A stretch of 64,000 nt of DNA, taken from NCBI GenBank assembly GCA_044356305.1, contig JBIKWM010000016.1, positions 5,112 through 69,111 of the forward strand, written 5' to 3'. Shown in pieces: positions 1 to 8,356 of this stretch. The notes below the pieces were generated by a model, which worked only from the letters and a program-made list of their open reading frames with translations, was not told where the DNA came from and did no database searches. The position numbers and the translations under genes were made by a program. The DNA is from JBIKWM01 sp044356305 (lineage in GTDB: Bacteria > Bacteroidota > Bacteroidia > UBA10329). The stretch's first letter is position 1. Each line of letters opens with the position of its first letter.

Positions 1-488
1 TCGCTCCAGTTCATTCCCCCGTCCGAGCTACGGATCACCTGCACCACGCCATTGATCGGATCACCGATGGCCATGCCTTCCTTATCATTCCGAAAAGCCA
101 TTGAATCGAAGAAGATGTCCTTTCGGTCATCCCTATAAACCACTTTCCAGGTGTGGCCCCCATCTACGGTGCGCATCAGGTAGGCAGGCGAGGCGATGCT
201 CAGCAAAAGCACGGTGCTATCGTTCAGCACTGCCACGGAACGGAACTGCGGATACACGTTATCGACCCGAATGGAATCGATGTGCCAAGTGCTTCCGGCA
301 TCATGGGTATGGCCCCACACACCACGGTCGGCCGCAAACCATACGGTACTATCATTCACCGCCTCCAATGCGCGGATGCTGATGCCGGGCAATGGTCTGA
401 ACTCTTTCAGACTCTGACCTACAGTGTCATAGACTGAAAGCACAACGAGAAGGAAAGTGGCAGCGACCGAACTGGAAATTGCTGTCAC
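1..488 (-). CDS. YCF48/BNR-repeat-like secreted protein, cut by the window edge
   Basis: The reverse strand reads without a stop from a GTG at 488 to the window edge, about 162 codons. The start is followed by a hydrophobic segment (SSVAATFLLVVLSV), so it is probably exported. Two motifs of the form DAGSTW and VDGGHTWK, plus SDGGMNW at the edge, are the D-x-G-x-T/N-W turns of BNR/YCF48 beta-propellers, which Bacteroidota secrete in many versions. The GTG overlaps the TGA of the upstream nucleotidyltransferase gene (GTGA), which suggests translational coupling and supports this start. The C-terminus is not visible, so a sorting domain cannot be judged. The specific function is unknown. Confidence 0.7.
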   Translation of the reverse strand, partial: MTAISSSVAATFLLVVLSVYDTVGQSLKEFRPLPGISIRALEAVNDSTVWFAADRGVWGHTHDAGSTWHIDSIRVDNVYPQFRSVAVLNDSTVLLLSIASPAYLMRTVDGGHTWKVVYRDDRKDIFFDSMAFRNDKEGMAIGDPINGVVQVIRSSDGGMNWS

Positions 489-796
489 GGAGCGGGAATG
501 AGGGTCTGGCCTACCCTGTCAATGTGCTGGCGCAGCTCAGGCAGCTCAATGGCCGAGTACTGGATCAGGTCGAAGTGGTAGGGCAACATCGACTCTTCAT
601 TGAGGCTGCGGCTGGCATCGCTCACGGCTTTGGCATCGACCCTGCCGAAAAGCGCTATGTCAACATCACTGCCCGTACGGAAATTCCCCTTGGCCCTGCT
701 ACCGAACACCACCGCGCGCTCCAATCCTGATATGCCATGGAGCACGTTGCAGATGTAGGCCAGGTCGGCACTTCTCAGACCGAATCTATCAGTCAT
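485..796 (-). CDS. MNT-domain nucleotidyltransferase, MntA-like antitoxin candidate
   Basis: This 103-residue protein is a minimal nucleotidyltransferase. It carries GSRAKGNFRTGSDVDIAL, which fits the GSX10DXD signature of MntA exactly, with two aspartates for the metal ions. In characterised MntA/HepT (type VII) modules the enzyme transfers AMP to a tyrosine of the HepT toxin and silences it. The gene overlaps the end of the HEPN-domain gene upstream by 8 bases, the usual toxin-first order. The family assignment is firm; the antitoxin role is inferred from the pairing and the motifs. Related pairs without toxicity exist, such as HI0073/HI0074. Confidence 0.85.
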   Translation of the reverse strand: MTDRFGLRSADLAYICNVLHGISGLERAVVFGSRAKGNFRTGSDVDIALFGRVDAKAVSDASRSLNEESMLPYHFDLIQYSAIELPELRQHIDRVGQTLIPAP

Positions 797-1199
797 GTTT
801 CAATGCATCAAGGGTCATAGAGAGCTCAGACAACAGGACCCGATAGCGTTCTCTGATCAGACCTTCAACTGCCGATATCCTTGCCTGATCGTAAGTATGG
901 GCGGTGAGGTTGCGGTCGTTGATCAGGCTCATCCAGCCATGACCATCCTTAATGAGCCCTATTTCAAAGGCTTTCTTGACCGCCTCGCGAGGCGAGCGTA
1001 CCTCTGAATATCCCTGAAATTCCAAGTAATCCTTGAGCGTTTTCCACGCCAGTTCAAAGCTGATCTCGAAAAACTGAATGATACCGGCCTTCTGAACAAT
1101 ATCCGGGTCAGGGATGGCCAGTGCGGTGTTCAACAATTCAAGGGTCTGAACAAGATTCGAGTGCCGCTGGCGCCATCTGATATCCTGATTTTCTCCCAT
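789..1199 (-). CDS. HEPN-fold nucleotidyltransferase partner, HI0074/HepT-like
   Basis: This all-helical 136-residue protein matches the nucleotidyltransferase substrate-binding (HI0074) branch of the HEPN superfamily. Near residue 100 it has RNLTAHTY, the RX4HXY motif that in HepT toxins forms the RNase site and contains the tyrosine modified by MntA. It precedes and overlaps the MNT gene. Two ATGs are in frame, at 1202 and 1199. The second is preferred because a perfect TATTTTTG element ends four bases upstream of it, the spacing seen at other starts here. It is either a toxin RNase or a substrate-binding subunit; the intact RX4HXY motif favours the toxin. Confidence 0.8.
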   Translation of the reverse strand: MGENQDIRWRQRHSNLVQTLELLNTALAIPDPDIVQKAGIIQFFEISFELAWKTLKDYLEFQGYSEVRSPREAVKKAFEIGLIKDGHGWMSLINDRNLTAHTYDQARISAVEGLIRERYRVLLSELSMTLDALKHD

Positions 1200-1203
1200 C
1201 ATT

Positions 1204-1211
1204 CAAAAATA
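1204..1211 (-). promoter_or_regulatory. -7 element of the hepT/mntA-like operon
   Basis: TATTTTTG on the reverse strand is a perfect TAnnTTTG. It ends one base before the ATG at 1202 and four bases before the ATG at 1199, so the transcript would be leaderless. It lies in the 16-base gap after the EGF-like gene, which gives the pair its own promoter. Confidence 0.5.
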
Positions 1212-1218
1212 GTCGTTT

Positions 1219-1878
1219 TCATTCTTGCCTGATGGTGCGGCACGAGCAGGTGTCGGTGGTCACTCCATCGCTGAAGGTGTAATCCAGCGAGATGCCATCG
1301 GTATGAATGGTGCCGTGGCCCGACACGGCCACAGTGGCTGTCTGCGATTGGATGGTCTGCTGCGCGATGTCGATGCTCAGATCGGCATTAACGGTGGCCT
1401 TCACCCCTATCACCTGCCCTGCGAAATTGCCGATGTTCACCACCTGAGGGTCAAGCGAGTCGCCCCCGATGCCCACCATGTACTGCCTGATGCCAGAGGT
1501 ACAGGTGTCATTTACGGCATGCGCGCCAGCTATGCGGTCGCGGACCAGGAATCCGCAATCGGTACCCTCAAAGCCGGGGTCGCAGATGCAGGCTCCGTCC
1601 ACGCAGGCCCCGTTTGGACTGCAATTGGGGCAGGACGGACCGCAGGATGAAAGGATGAGGATGAACAGTGCCAATGACGCTCCTACCATGGCCAGCAGCA
1701 CCGAACAGCCCCGTGTGGTGCGATTGTACACCCTGTTGTAGGCGGCCTTCTTCGGGTTCGTGAGCCAGCCCATGCCACGGGGAGCCTTGAGGCCAAGGCT
1801 GTTCTGAACGGCCCGTTTGAGGGAGGTGCGCGCTGCGATGCGCTTGGCAATGGACGGCCTGCGGAACCCGAACTTCAT
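1219..1878 (-). CDS. Membrane-anchored EGF-like protein with basic N-terminal domain
   Basis: This 219-residue protein has three parts. Residues 1-55 are strongly basic and include KKAAYNRVYNRTT, a motif I recall from small hypothetical proteins of other phyla. Residues about 58-78 form one hydrophobic segment ending in LSSC. A cysteine-rich stretch with the EGF-like spacing CSPNGACVDGACICDPGFEG follows, then a roughly 110-residue beta-rich C-terminal domain with cysteine pairs near both ends. The basic domain should lie in the cytoplasm and the rest outside. It starts 3 bases after the nucleoside transporter and is probably co-transcribed with it. Its function is unknown. Confidence 0.7.
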   Translation of the reverse strand: MKFGFRRPSIAKRIAARTSLKRAVQNSLGLKAPRGMGWLTNPKKAAYNRVYNRTTRGCSVLLAMVGASLALFILILSSCGPSCPNCSPNGACVDGACICDPGFEGTDCGFLVRDRIAGAHAVNDTCTSGIRQYMVGIGGDSLDPQVVNIGNFAGQVIGVKATVNADLSIDIAQQTIQSQTATVAVSGHGTIHTDGISLDYTFSDGVTTDTCSCRTIRQE

Positions 1879-1881
1879 GGA

Positions 1882-3216
1882 TCAGCCCAAGAAGACGCCT
1901 ATCACCACGGCCGTGAACAGGCAGGCCAGTGAGCCGCCCAAAAGGGCCCGCAGCCCAAGCGATGACAACAGACCTTTCCGGTCGGGGATGAGCGATCCTA
2001 TCCCACCGATCTGAATGCCGATACTGGCGAAGTTTGAGAAACCGCAAAGAATGTACGTGGCCATGATGATGGCCTTCTCGGTGCTGAACAGGCCGCTCAT
2101 CTTCATCTCGCCCAAGGTCTTGTAGGCATAGAACTCGTTGAGGATGGTCTTCTCCCCCATCAGTTGGCCCACCAGGAAAATATCGTCTGACGGCACCCCC
2201 ATGAGCCATGCAATGGGAGCAAAGGTGTAGCCGATGACGAACTGAAAGGTAAGACCGCTGTACGCAGTGTTGGCTGCAATAAGGGTGTTGAGACCGGTGT
2301 AAAGTCCGATGATGTCGAACATGATCCAGTTGCCCATATATACGAAAGCCGTAAAAACCAGCAGCATGGCTGCCACATTCACGGCCAGGCGAACCCCATC
2401 AGAAGTGCCGTTGGAGATGGCCTCCAACACGTTGCTCCCGAGTTTCTCCTTGCTCACGCTGAGCTCGGCATTGAACTCGTCCACCTCTGGTACAAGCAAC
2501 TTGGCAGCCACCACGGCCGCTGGGGCGCTCATCACCGAGGCGGCCAACAGGTGCTTGGCAAACAGGATCTGCTGTTCAGGGTCATCGCCCCCGAGAAAGC
2601 CGACATAGGCCGCCAACACACCGCCTGCAATGGTGGCCATGCCCCCGGTCATGAGGCACATGATCTCGGACCGCGTCATGCCGTTGAGGTAGGGCTTGAC
2701 CAGGAAGGGGGCCTCAGTCTGGCCGAGGAATATGTTACCTGCAGCCGAGAGGCTCTCTGCACCGCTCAGTTTCATGGTCTTGGTCATCACCCAGGCGAAG
2801 GCGAACACCACCTTCTGCAATAGACCTATGTAATAGAGGAAACTCGTAAGGGCCGAGAAGAAGATGATGGTGGGCAGCACCTTCACAACGAAATTGATAA
2901 GTGGCACCTCCAATTTGCCCGTGACGAAACTGTTGAACAGGAATTCAGTGCCGTAGGTGGTGAATGAGACCACTTTCACGAAGCCTCTGCTGACGGCCTC
3001 GAAACCCGATTCAATGGCCGGCACCCACAGAATGCCGATGGCGAATACGAACTGGAGCATCAGCCCCATGATGATGATGCGCCAATTGATGGCACTGCGC
3101 CTGTCAGAGAACGCATAGCCGATGGCCACCAGTACCGCCAGACCCAGAAGTCCGCGTAGCAGCCCATTGGCACTGAATGAGATGGTGGTGGCAGTGGTGA
3201 TGAGCACTGGGCCCAT
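1882..3216 (-). CDS. Concentrative nucleoside transporter, NupC/CNT family
   Basis: This 444-residue membrane protein has the CNT architecture of N-terminal helices, a gate domain and a pair of re-entrant hairpins. The family signature GQTEAPFLVKPYL is intact, in the first substrate-binding hairpin. The length is that of bacterial CNT proteins (about 400-450). Members import nucleosides with sodium or protons; the coupling ion cannot be told from sequence alone. It is first in a two-gene unit with the EGF-like gene. The ATG at 3216 opens directly into the first hydrophobic helix. A TAATCTTG element about 23 bases upstream is a weak promoter candidate. Confidence 0.93.
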   Translation of the reverse strand: MGPVLITTATTISFSANGLLRGLLGLAVLVAIGYAFSDRRSAINWRIIIMGLMLQFVFAIGILWVPAIESGFEAVSRGFVKVVSFTTYGTEFLFNSFVTGKLEVPLINFVVKVLPTIIFFSALTSFLYYIGLLQKVVFAFAWVMTKTMKLSGAESLSAAGNIFLGQTEAPFLVKPYLNGMTRSEIMCLMTGGMATIAGGVLAAYVGFLGGDDPEQQILFAKHLLAASVMSAPAAVVAAKLLVPEVDEFNAELSVSKEKLGSNVLEAISNGTSDGVRLAVNVAAMLLVFTAFVYMGNWIMFDIIGLYTGLNTLIAANTAYSGLTFQFVIGYTFAPIAWLMGVPSDDIFLVGQLMGEKTILNEFYAYKTLGEMKMSGLFSTEKAIIMATYILCGFSNFASIGIQIGGIGSLIPDRKGLLSSLGLRALLGGSLACLFTAVVIGVFLG

Positions 3217-3291
3217 GTGGAACGGTGTTACAGGTTGATGCCAAGATTACGCAAAAAGACCCGACAGCATGGACATCGGACCCGATGGCAA

Positions 3292-6270
3292 TCACCTATC
3301 AAACATCTCCCTCACTGTTTTGCGCAAGCTGAAGTTCTGGAGGTTGAAGGTGAAGCGGATGCGCTCCCAGTACTTCGGGGTGATGAGGTCGGTGTTGCGG
3401 GTGATGTTGGCCGTGGTGAAGAACGGGAAATGCACCTCGAGCACATCGGGCACGATGCGCAATGTGGCGCCCAGTTCGAAAAGGAAAAGGTCGCCACCTG
3501 TGATGGCACCGACCGCCCCGTACGTGCCCATGCTGGCGAAAAAGACGATGGGCACATTGCGATAGACGGTACTGGTGAGGTTGAGGGCCACCAGCCAATC
3601 GGCACTCTGGCCCACGTAACTGTAGGTGCGGAAACCCCCATCGGCCACCATCATCTGCTGGGCAAAGAACCCTGACGGCTCAAACCGGCCAAGGAAGGTG
3701 CCTTCGTAGAGGTAGTCCTGCCGGCCGTTGTAGCCACTCATGCGGAACATGTAGCGCGCATCGGTGTAGCCGAAGTTCTTCCCACCGAATAACCGGATAC
3801 CGAGACCGTTCCGTTTCCCCTTCCTGTAAGGCAGAAAACCATTGGCCTCTACTGTGAACCGTGCATGGTTCATGGCCTGGAACCCGGCCTTCACTGAGTG
3901 CGGGAACGAGGCGATCCTGTTGTCATAGACATAATCGACCTGAATGATGTTCTCAGCCACGGTGAACCCGGCCTGATCATCCACGAAGATGTTGTCGCGC
4001 AGGCGCACCATGTGGCTGATGGGCCTGTCCCTACGGTACGGGCGGAAGGTGAACCGCACCTCGGGCCTGAACACGGTGTTGGGCCTGTTGACCCACGTGC
4101 CTGCATCGTAGCGCTGGGCAGCCAGCCCGATGCGCATGTCGGGAAAGTCCTGGTTGCGGCTGTGGTAGGTGTAGCCAAGGTCGGCCTGACCTGTGAGTGT
4201 GAGGCTGCGCGTGGCGAACATAGGGGCGATGTAGTAGTCGAACCGGTTGGTGGGCAGCAGGTCGTTGTATGCTGCTATGCCCAGCATCACCCCATCGTAT
4301 TTGTTACCACCTACAAGCGGGGCCAGTGCGAACCGGCTGCGGTCGGCCCGCTCGAAATAGCCCGCCAGGCGCGGGTCGAGGCGCTCCACGTTGCGGAAGG
4401 CCCCCTTCCGTCTGAACAGGTTGTTCTTCGGGTTGATATCGACCGTGACCTGAGCGGGGTCTATCATAAAGCGGTCGCAGTCGGGACAGGGCATCGCTAC
4501 ATGGACCACCGATTCGAAGGGCTCCACCCATTTCACCATAAGCACCGAATCGCCCTTCATACCGGCCACGGGCACGGGGGCGGCCAGGTGCCCCATGTTG
4601 CGCAGCCGTACGCTGGGTGTGCCATTTTTCTCATTCACATCGGTGATGGCTATATCGAGCTTGTCGGCCGAGTTGATGAGGCCATCGGTGAGCCAGGTGA
4701 AGTGCCTGCCGGTGGCCTCATAAAGGCTCTGGCGCAGGTCATCGGGCTGTGGGTGACGGAATGCCCACTGGCGGTAGTAGGTGTGCAGGAAACTGTCCAC
4801 CGCGGCCTCGCCCAGATAGGCCTCCAGATGGTTGAATATGGCGGCCGTCTTCATGTACACCACGGTGCCGTAGTTCATCGGCCTGAAATACTCGGAGGTG
4901 CCCTCCAGGGCCTGATCGCTGTTGGCCCGGGCCGATAAGCGGTAGCCGAGCTGCGGCACCTGCGTGTATCTGAGGTGATTGACCCCGAGCAACCGCATGG
5001 CCAGTTTCATGATGCCCTTATCGCCCACAAACTCGCTGAGCCCGGCCTGCGGATAACGCCTGCGCATGTAGCGGCTCTCGAGGTAGGAGTTCATGCCCTC
5101 GTCCATCCATGCGTGGTCGCGCTCGTTGCTGCCCAGGATGCCGTAGAACCAGTTGTGCCCCACCTCGTGCAGGATCACCTCATCGAGCGACATGTCAGAG
5201 CCGCTCTCGCCTATGATGGTGATGGTGGGATACTCCATGCCGCCACCGGCTGCTATCACCCCATCAACGGCCGTCACCACATCGTAGGGGTACGGCCCCA
5301 CGTGGGTGCTGTAGTGCCTGATGGCCTCGGCCAGATACTCGGTGCCCCTTGTCCACATCTTCCCCTCATTCTCGGTGAAAAGGGCCCACGTGGTCACCTC
5401 CCTGCCGGTGCCGGGCACGGTGACGCTGCCCTTCATCACATTGTACCGCTTATCAGCGAACCATGCGAAATCATGGATCCGGTCCTGCCTGTAATGGAGG
5501 GTCTTGGTCTGGGCCGATGATGCCGGATGGCGCATATCGGGCTTGGCACTGAAGTCCTTCTTGGCGGTCTCGGCCGCCCTCTGGTCCATAAAGGCCATCT
5601 CCGCGGCCCCGTCCTGCAGGTTGCCGGTGGCGCCCACCACGTAGTTGGCCGGCAGGGTGATGTGCACATCGTACGTGCCGAACTCGTTGTAGAACTCGCC
5701 CATGGTGAGGTAGGGCATGGCATGCCAGCCATCGCGGTCGTACACGGCCGGTTTGGGGAACCACTGCGTGATGTAGTACGCCTGCCCGCTGTGGCCCAGA
5801 CGCGAGAAACGCGCATCGGGCAGTTTGACCCTGAACGGTGTGGCAATGCTGATGGTGGCACCCGGGGCCAACGGCTGCGGCAGAATGACGCGGCAGATGT
5901 CGGCATGGTCGGGGTGGTACTCCCAGCGGGCCTTCTGTCCGTTCACCGCAAAATCGAGACTGTCTATGTGGCCACGGTCCTCGTGCGGGGCGTACCACAG
6001 CGAGCGGTCGCCACTGCGCAGGAGCTGCCTGCACAGGGCCGAGCTGCCATCGCGGTAGGCATTGGGCCATAGGTGGAACCATATCTCGCTCAGGGTCTGG
6101 GGCGAGTTGTTGCGGTAGGTCACCGTCTGGCGGGCGTGGAGCGTGTGGGCCACATCATCGAGCCGGACGTGTATCTCGTGGTCCACCTGTTGCTGGAAAT
6201 AGGCCTGCGCAAAGGCCGTGCAGGGGCCTGCAAGGGCTACCAGGGCAAAGGACAACATGCGTTGTTTCAT
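3292..6270 (-). CDS. M1-family metallopeptidase with C-terminal outer-membrane-barrel-like domain
   Basis: The 992-residue product begins with a signal peptide (MKQRMLSFALVALAGPCTAFA). The ATG at 6270 is chosen over upstream codons because the signal peptide starts there. The M1 zinc site is complete: HEVGH at 368-372 with the third ligand Glu391 (WMDEGMN). The usual GAMEN substrate loop is replaced by GGGMEYPT around 342-349, as in other bacterial gluzincins. From about residue 650 the protein changes to roughly 340 residues of alternating strands rich in Y, F and R turns, which looks like an outer-membrane beta-barrel. It would tether a peptidase to the outer membrane. The M1 call is firm; the barrel is inferred from strand pattern only. 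Confidence 0.9.
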   Translation of the reverse strand: MKQRMLSFALVALAGPCTAFAQAYFQQQVDHEIHVRLDDVAHTLHARQTVTYRNNSPQTLSEIWFHLWPNAYRDGSSALCRQLLRSGDRSLWYAPHEDRGHIDSLDFAVNGQKARWEYHPDHADICRVILPQPLAPGATISIATPFRVKLPDARFSRLGHSGQAYYITQWFPKPAVYDRDGWHAMPYLTMGEFYNEFGTYDVHITLPANYVVGATGNLQDGAAEMAFMDQRAAETAKKDFSAKPDMRHPASSAQTKTLHYRQDRIHDFAWFADKRYNVMKGSVTVPGTGREVTTWALFTENEGKMWTRGTEYLAEAIRHYSTHVGPYPYDVVTAVDGVIAAGGGMEYPTITIIGESGSDMSLDEVILHEVGHNWFYGILGSNERDHAWMDEGMNSYLESRYMRRRYPQAGLSEFVGDKGIMKLAMRLLGVNHLRYTQVPQLGYRLSARANSDQALEGTSEYFRPMNYGTVVYMKTAAIFNHLEAYLGEAAVDSFLHTYYRQWAFRHPQPDDLRQSLYEATGRHFTWLTDGLINSADKLDIAITDVNEKNGTPSVRLRNMGHLAAPVPVAGMKGDSVLMVKWVEPFESVVHVAMPCPDCDRFMIDPAQVTVDINPKNNLFRRKGAFRNVERLDPRLAGYFERADRSRFALAPLVGGNKYDGVMLGIAAYNDLLPTNRFDYYIAPMFATRSLTLTGQADLGYTYHSRNQDFPDMRIGLAAQRYDAGTWVNRPNTVFRPEVRFTFRPYRRDRPISHMVRLRDNIFVDDQAGFTVAENIIQVDYVYDNRIASFPHSVKAGFQAMNHARFTVEANGFLPYRKGKRNGLGIRLFGGKNFGYTDARYMFRMSGYNGRQDYLYEGTFLGRFEPSGFFAQQMMVADGGFRTYSYVGQSADWLVALNLTSTVYRNVPIVFFASMGTYGAVGAITGGDLFLFELGATLRIVPDVLEVHFPFFTTANITRNTDLITPKYWERIRFTFNLQNFSLRKTVREMFDR

Positions 6271-6274
6271 GGGG

Positions 6275-6282
6275 CAAAGGTG
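6275..6282 (-). promoter_or_regulatory. Candidate -7 element of the M1 peptidase gene
   Basis: CACCTTTG on the reverse strand is one mismatch from TAnnTTTG. Four bases (CCCC) separate it from the ATG at 6270, matching the leaderless arrangement seen at pyrE and the M28 peptidase gene. Confidence 0.4.
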
Positions 6283-6403
6283 GTGTGGGGCCGTTGGTCC
6301 CTGGTCTGTGGTGCGCAAGGAACTCCGCAGGCATGAATCACTGACCACGGGCACAGGTTCGGATAATGCATCCGGACGTTGTGATGAAGCATCGGAACAT
6401 CAG

Positions 6404-6432
6404 TTGCCCAATGCAGATCAGGCTATACATTG
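6404..6432 (+). promoter_or_regulatory. Weak promoter candidate for the desaturase
   Basis: A TTG at 6404-6406 is followed after about 17-19 bases by TATACATTG, a degenerate TAnnTTTG. The ATG at 6439 follows after 6 bases, so the mRNA would be almost leaderless. Confidence 0.3.
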
Positions 6433-6438
6433 CGCCCC

Positions 6439-7548
6439 ATGAAGTTGAAGGGAAAAGTCAAGTTCGTTCCGGCTGACCGCACACAGTTCCATCAGGTGCT
6501 CAAGTCAAGGGTCGATGCATATTTCACCCAAAACCACATCAGTCCGCATGCCGATGGCCGCATGGTGCTCAAATCGGCCGCCATGCTGGGGCTCTACCTC
6601 ATCCCGTTCGCGGTCATCGTCACCACGGCACCGGCCCTGGGCCCCATGCTGGGGCTGTGGGCCATCATGGGCGTGGGGGTGGCGGGCATAGGCATGAGCG
6701 TGATGCACGATGCCAACCACGGGGCCTACTCCGGCACTGAAGGCATCAACCTGATGATGGGCCATACCCTCAACCTGCTGGGCGGCAGCGTGCACAACTG
6801 GAAACTGCAGCACAACATCCTGCACCACACCTACACCAACATTAGCGGGATGGACGATGACATAGCCGACCGCCTGGCCCTGCGCTTTTCGCCCCACACG
6901 CAAGTGAGGCCCGTGCACAGGCTGCAGCGGTGGTACGCCATCTTCTTCTACGGCCTGCTCACGCTCTACTGGGTGGTGGCCAAGGACATTGTGCAGTACA
7001 TCCAGTTCACGGGCAACGGGGTGAACCCGAACAGCAAGGGCCAGAACCGCAGCCTGCTGGTGCGCATCGTGGCCATCAAGGTCGTCACGCTGGCGGTGGT
7101 GTTCGGGCTGCCCATGTGGGTGGCAGGCTACTCCTTCGGGCAGGTGCTTGCGGGGTTTGTGCTGATGCACTTTGTGAGCGGGGTGCTGCTCACCGTCACC
7201 TTCCAACTGGCCCATACCGTAGAGGGCACCGCCCACCCCCTGCCCGATGGCAACGGGGTGATAGCCAACGACTGGGCCATACATCAGGTGGAGACCACCG
7301 TGAACTTCTGCCGCGGCAACGCACTGGTTACGTGGTATGTGGGCGGACTCAACTACCAGATAGAGCACCACCTGTTTCCCAAGGTGTGCCACGTGCACTA
7401 CCCCGCCATAGCGCCCATTGTGCAGCGCACCTGTGCCGAGTTCGGGGTCGCATACAAGGAGCACCGCACCCTCAGCCAGGCCATAGGCTCGCACTTCCGC
7501 ACCCTCGAGCGCTTCGGGCTGCCCAGCGCTGATGCCGTGATGGGGTGA
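6439..7548 (+). CDS. Membrane fatty-acid (acyl-CoA type) desaturase
   Basis: This 369-residue enzyme has the three histidine boxes of the membrane desaturase family: HDANH, HNILHH and QIEHH. The final QIEHH is typical of front-end and linoleoyl-CoA-type desaturases. Hydrophobic pairs of helices separate the boxes, giving the expected four-helix membrane topology with the di-iron site in the cytoplasm. It introduces a double bond into acyl chains and so tunes membrane fluidity. The ATG at 6439 is chosen over an in-frame TTG at 6430. It is divergent from the M1 peptidase and stands alone. The regiospecificity cannot be read from sequence. Confidence 0.92.
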   Translation: MKLKGKVKFVPADRTQFHQVLKSRVDAYFTQNHISPHADGRMVLKSAAMLGLYLIPFAVIVTTAPALGPMLGLWAIMGVGVAGIGMSVMHDANHGAYSGTEGINLMMGHTLNLLGGSVHNWKLQHNILHHTYTNISGMDDDIADRLALRFSPHTQVRPVHRLQRWYAIFFYGLLTLYWVVAKDIVQYIQFTGNGVNPNSKGQNRSLLVRIVAIKVVTLAVVFGLPMWVAGYSFGQVLAGFVLMHFVSGVLLTVTFQLAHTVEGTAHPLPDGNGVIANDWAIHQVETTVNFCRGNALVTWYVGGLNYQIEHHLFPKVCHVHYPAIAPIVQRTCAEFGVAYKEHRTLSQAIGSHFRTLERFGLPSADAVMG

Positions 7549-7594
7549 GGAGAGCTTTTAAGAGAGCTTTTAGCTGTTAGGCGTTAGCTGTTCG

Positions 7595-7684
7595 CCTAAG
7601 AAGGCGGGCGGGGCCACTTAGCCCGCGGTTGCAAACCGCTTCTATGTAGCTCTGAGCGGGTGATCCTGAGGGATGCTTGAGGGG
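7595..7684 (+). repeat. REP-like palindromic repeat, left copy
   Basis: About 90 bases that recur imperfectly at 8268-8356 in the same orientation. The shared words are CCTAAGAAGGCGGGCGGGG, CCCGCGGTTGCAAACCGCT and GTGATCCTG. The element folds as nested hairpins: GCGGGC with GCCCGC, then GCGGTT-GCA-AACCGC with a 3-base loop. This shape resembles REP sequences, but no RAYT transposase is in the window. It flanks the 42-bp array on its left. Confidence 0.65.
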
Positions 7685-7748
7685 GCTGTGCGTGGGTCTC
7701 TCTCTGGAAACTGAGTGACGGGGGGACTCTTAGCAACACCGTGGAGAC

Positions 7749-8250
7749 ACCGCATAGATCGGGGGCGGAACCTGGCAGATCAATCGGAGCACCGCACAGA
7801 TCGGGGACGGAACCAGACAGATCAATCGGAGAACCGCACAGATCGGGGGCGGAACCAGACAGATCAATCAGAGAACCGCACAGATCGGGGGCGGAACCAG
7901 ACAGATCAATCGGAGCACCGCACAGATCGGGGACGGAACCTGACAGATCAATCAGAGAACCGCACAGATCGGGGACGGAACCAGACAGATCAATCGGAGA
8001 ACCGCACAGATCGGGGACGGAACCTGGCAGATCAATCGGAGTACCGCACAGATCGGGGACGGAACCAGAAAGATCAATCAGAGAACCGCACAGATCGGAG
8101 ACGGAACCTGACAGATCAATCAGAGAACCGCACAGATCGGAGACGGAACCTGACAGATCAATCAGAGAACCGCACAGATTGGGGGCGGAACCAGACAGAT
8201 CAATCAGAGAACCGATCAGATCGGGGGCGGAACCTGACAGATCGGGGAGA
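7749..8250. repeat. 42-bp tandem minisatellite, about 12 copies
   Basis: Units of 42 bases begin with ACCGCACAGATCGGGG. Each unit is a diverged dimer of two 21-base halves that share an ACAGATC word. Variation is by single substitutions only; no unit carries an insertion, so no spacer is present and this is not CRISPR. Because 42 is a multiple of 3 and the unit lacks stops, open frames run through on both strands (for example a repeated PDLCGSLIDLSGSV on the reverse). I regard these as by-products rather than genes, because no start, signal or independent conservation supports them. Confidence 0.9.
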
Positions 8251-8267
8251 AAGTCGTTAGCTTTTAG

Positions 8268-8356
8268 CCTAAGAAGGCGGGCGGGGAGATTTAACCCGCG
8301 GTTGCAAACCGCTCCGCTTTTATACCGAACAAGTGATCCTGCGGAACACTTGCTCG
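8268..8356 (+). repeat. REP-like palindromic repeat, right copy
   Basis: Second copy of the element at 7595-7684, in the same orientation, with the CCCGCGGTTGCAAACCGCT hairpin intact. The middle part has diverged. The two copies bracket the minisatellite as direct repeats, so recombination between them could delete or expand the array. Confidence 0.65.

Noticed and set aside
3898..4938. 346-codon frame antisense to the M1 peptidase
   Set aside because: It overlaps the middle of a clear full-length gene and has no recognisable domain.
6505..7494. 329-codon frame antisense to the desaturase
   Set aside because: The opposite strand carries all three histidine boxes; the antisense product shows no motif.
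7749..8250. Possible CRISPR array
   Set aside because: Units follow each other directly with point differences. There are no unique spacers and no cas genes.
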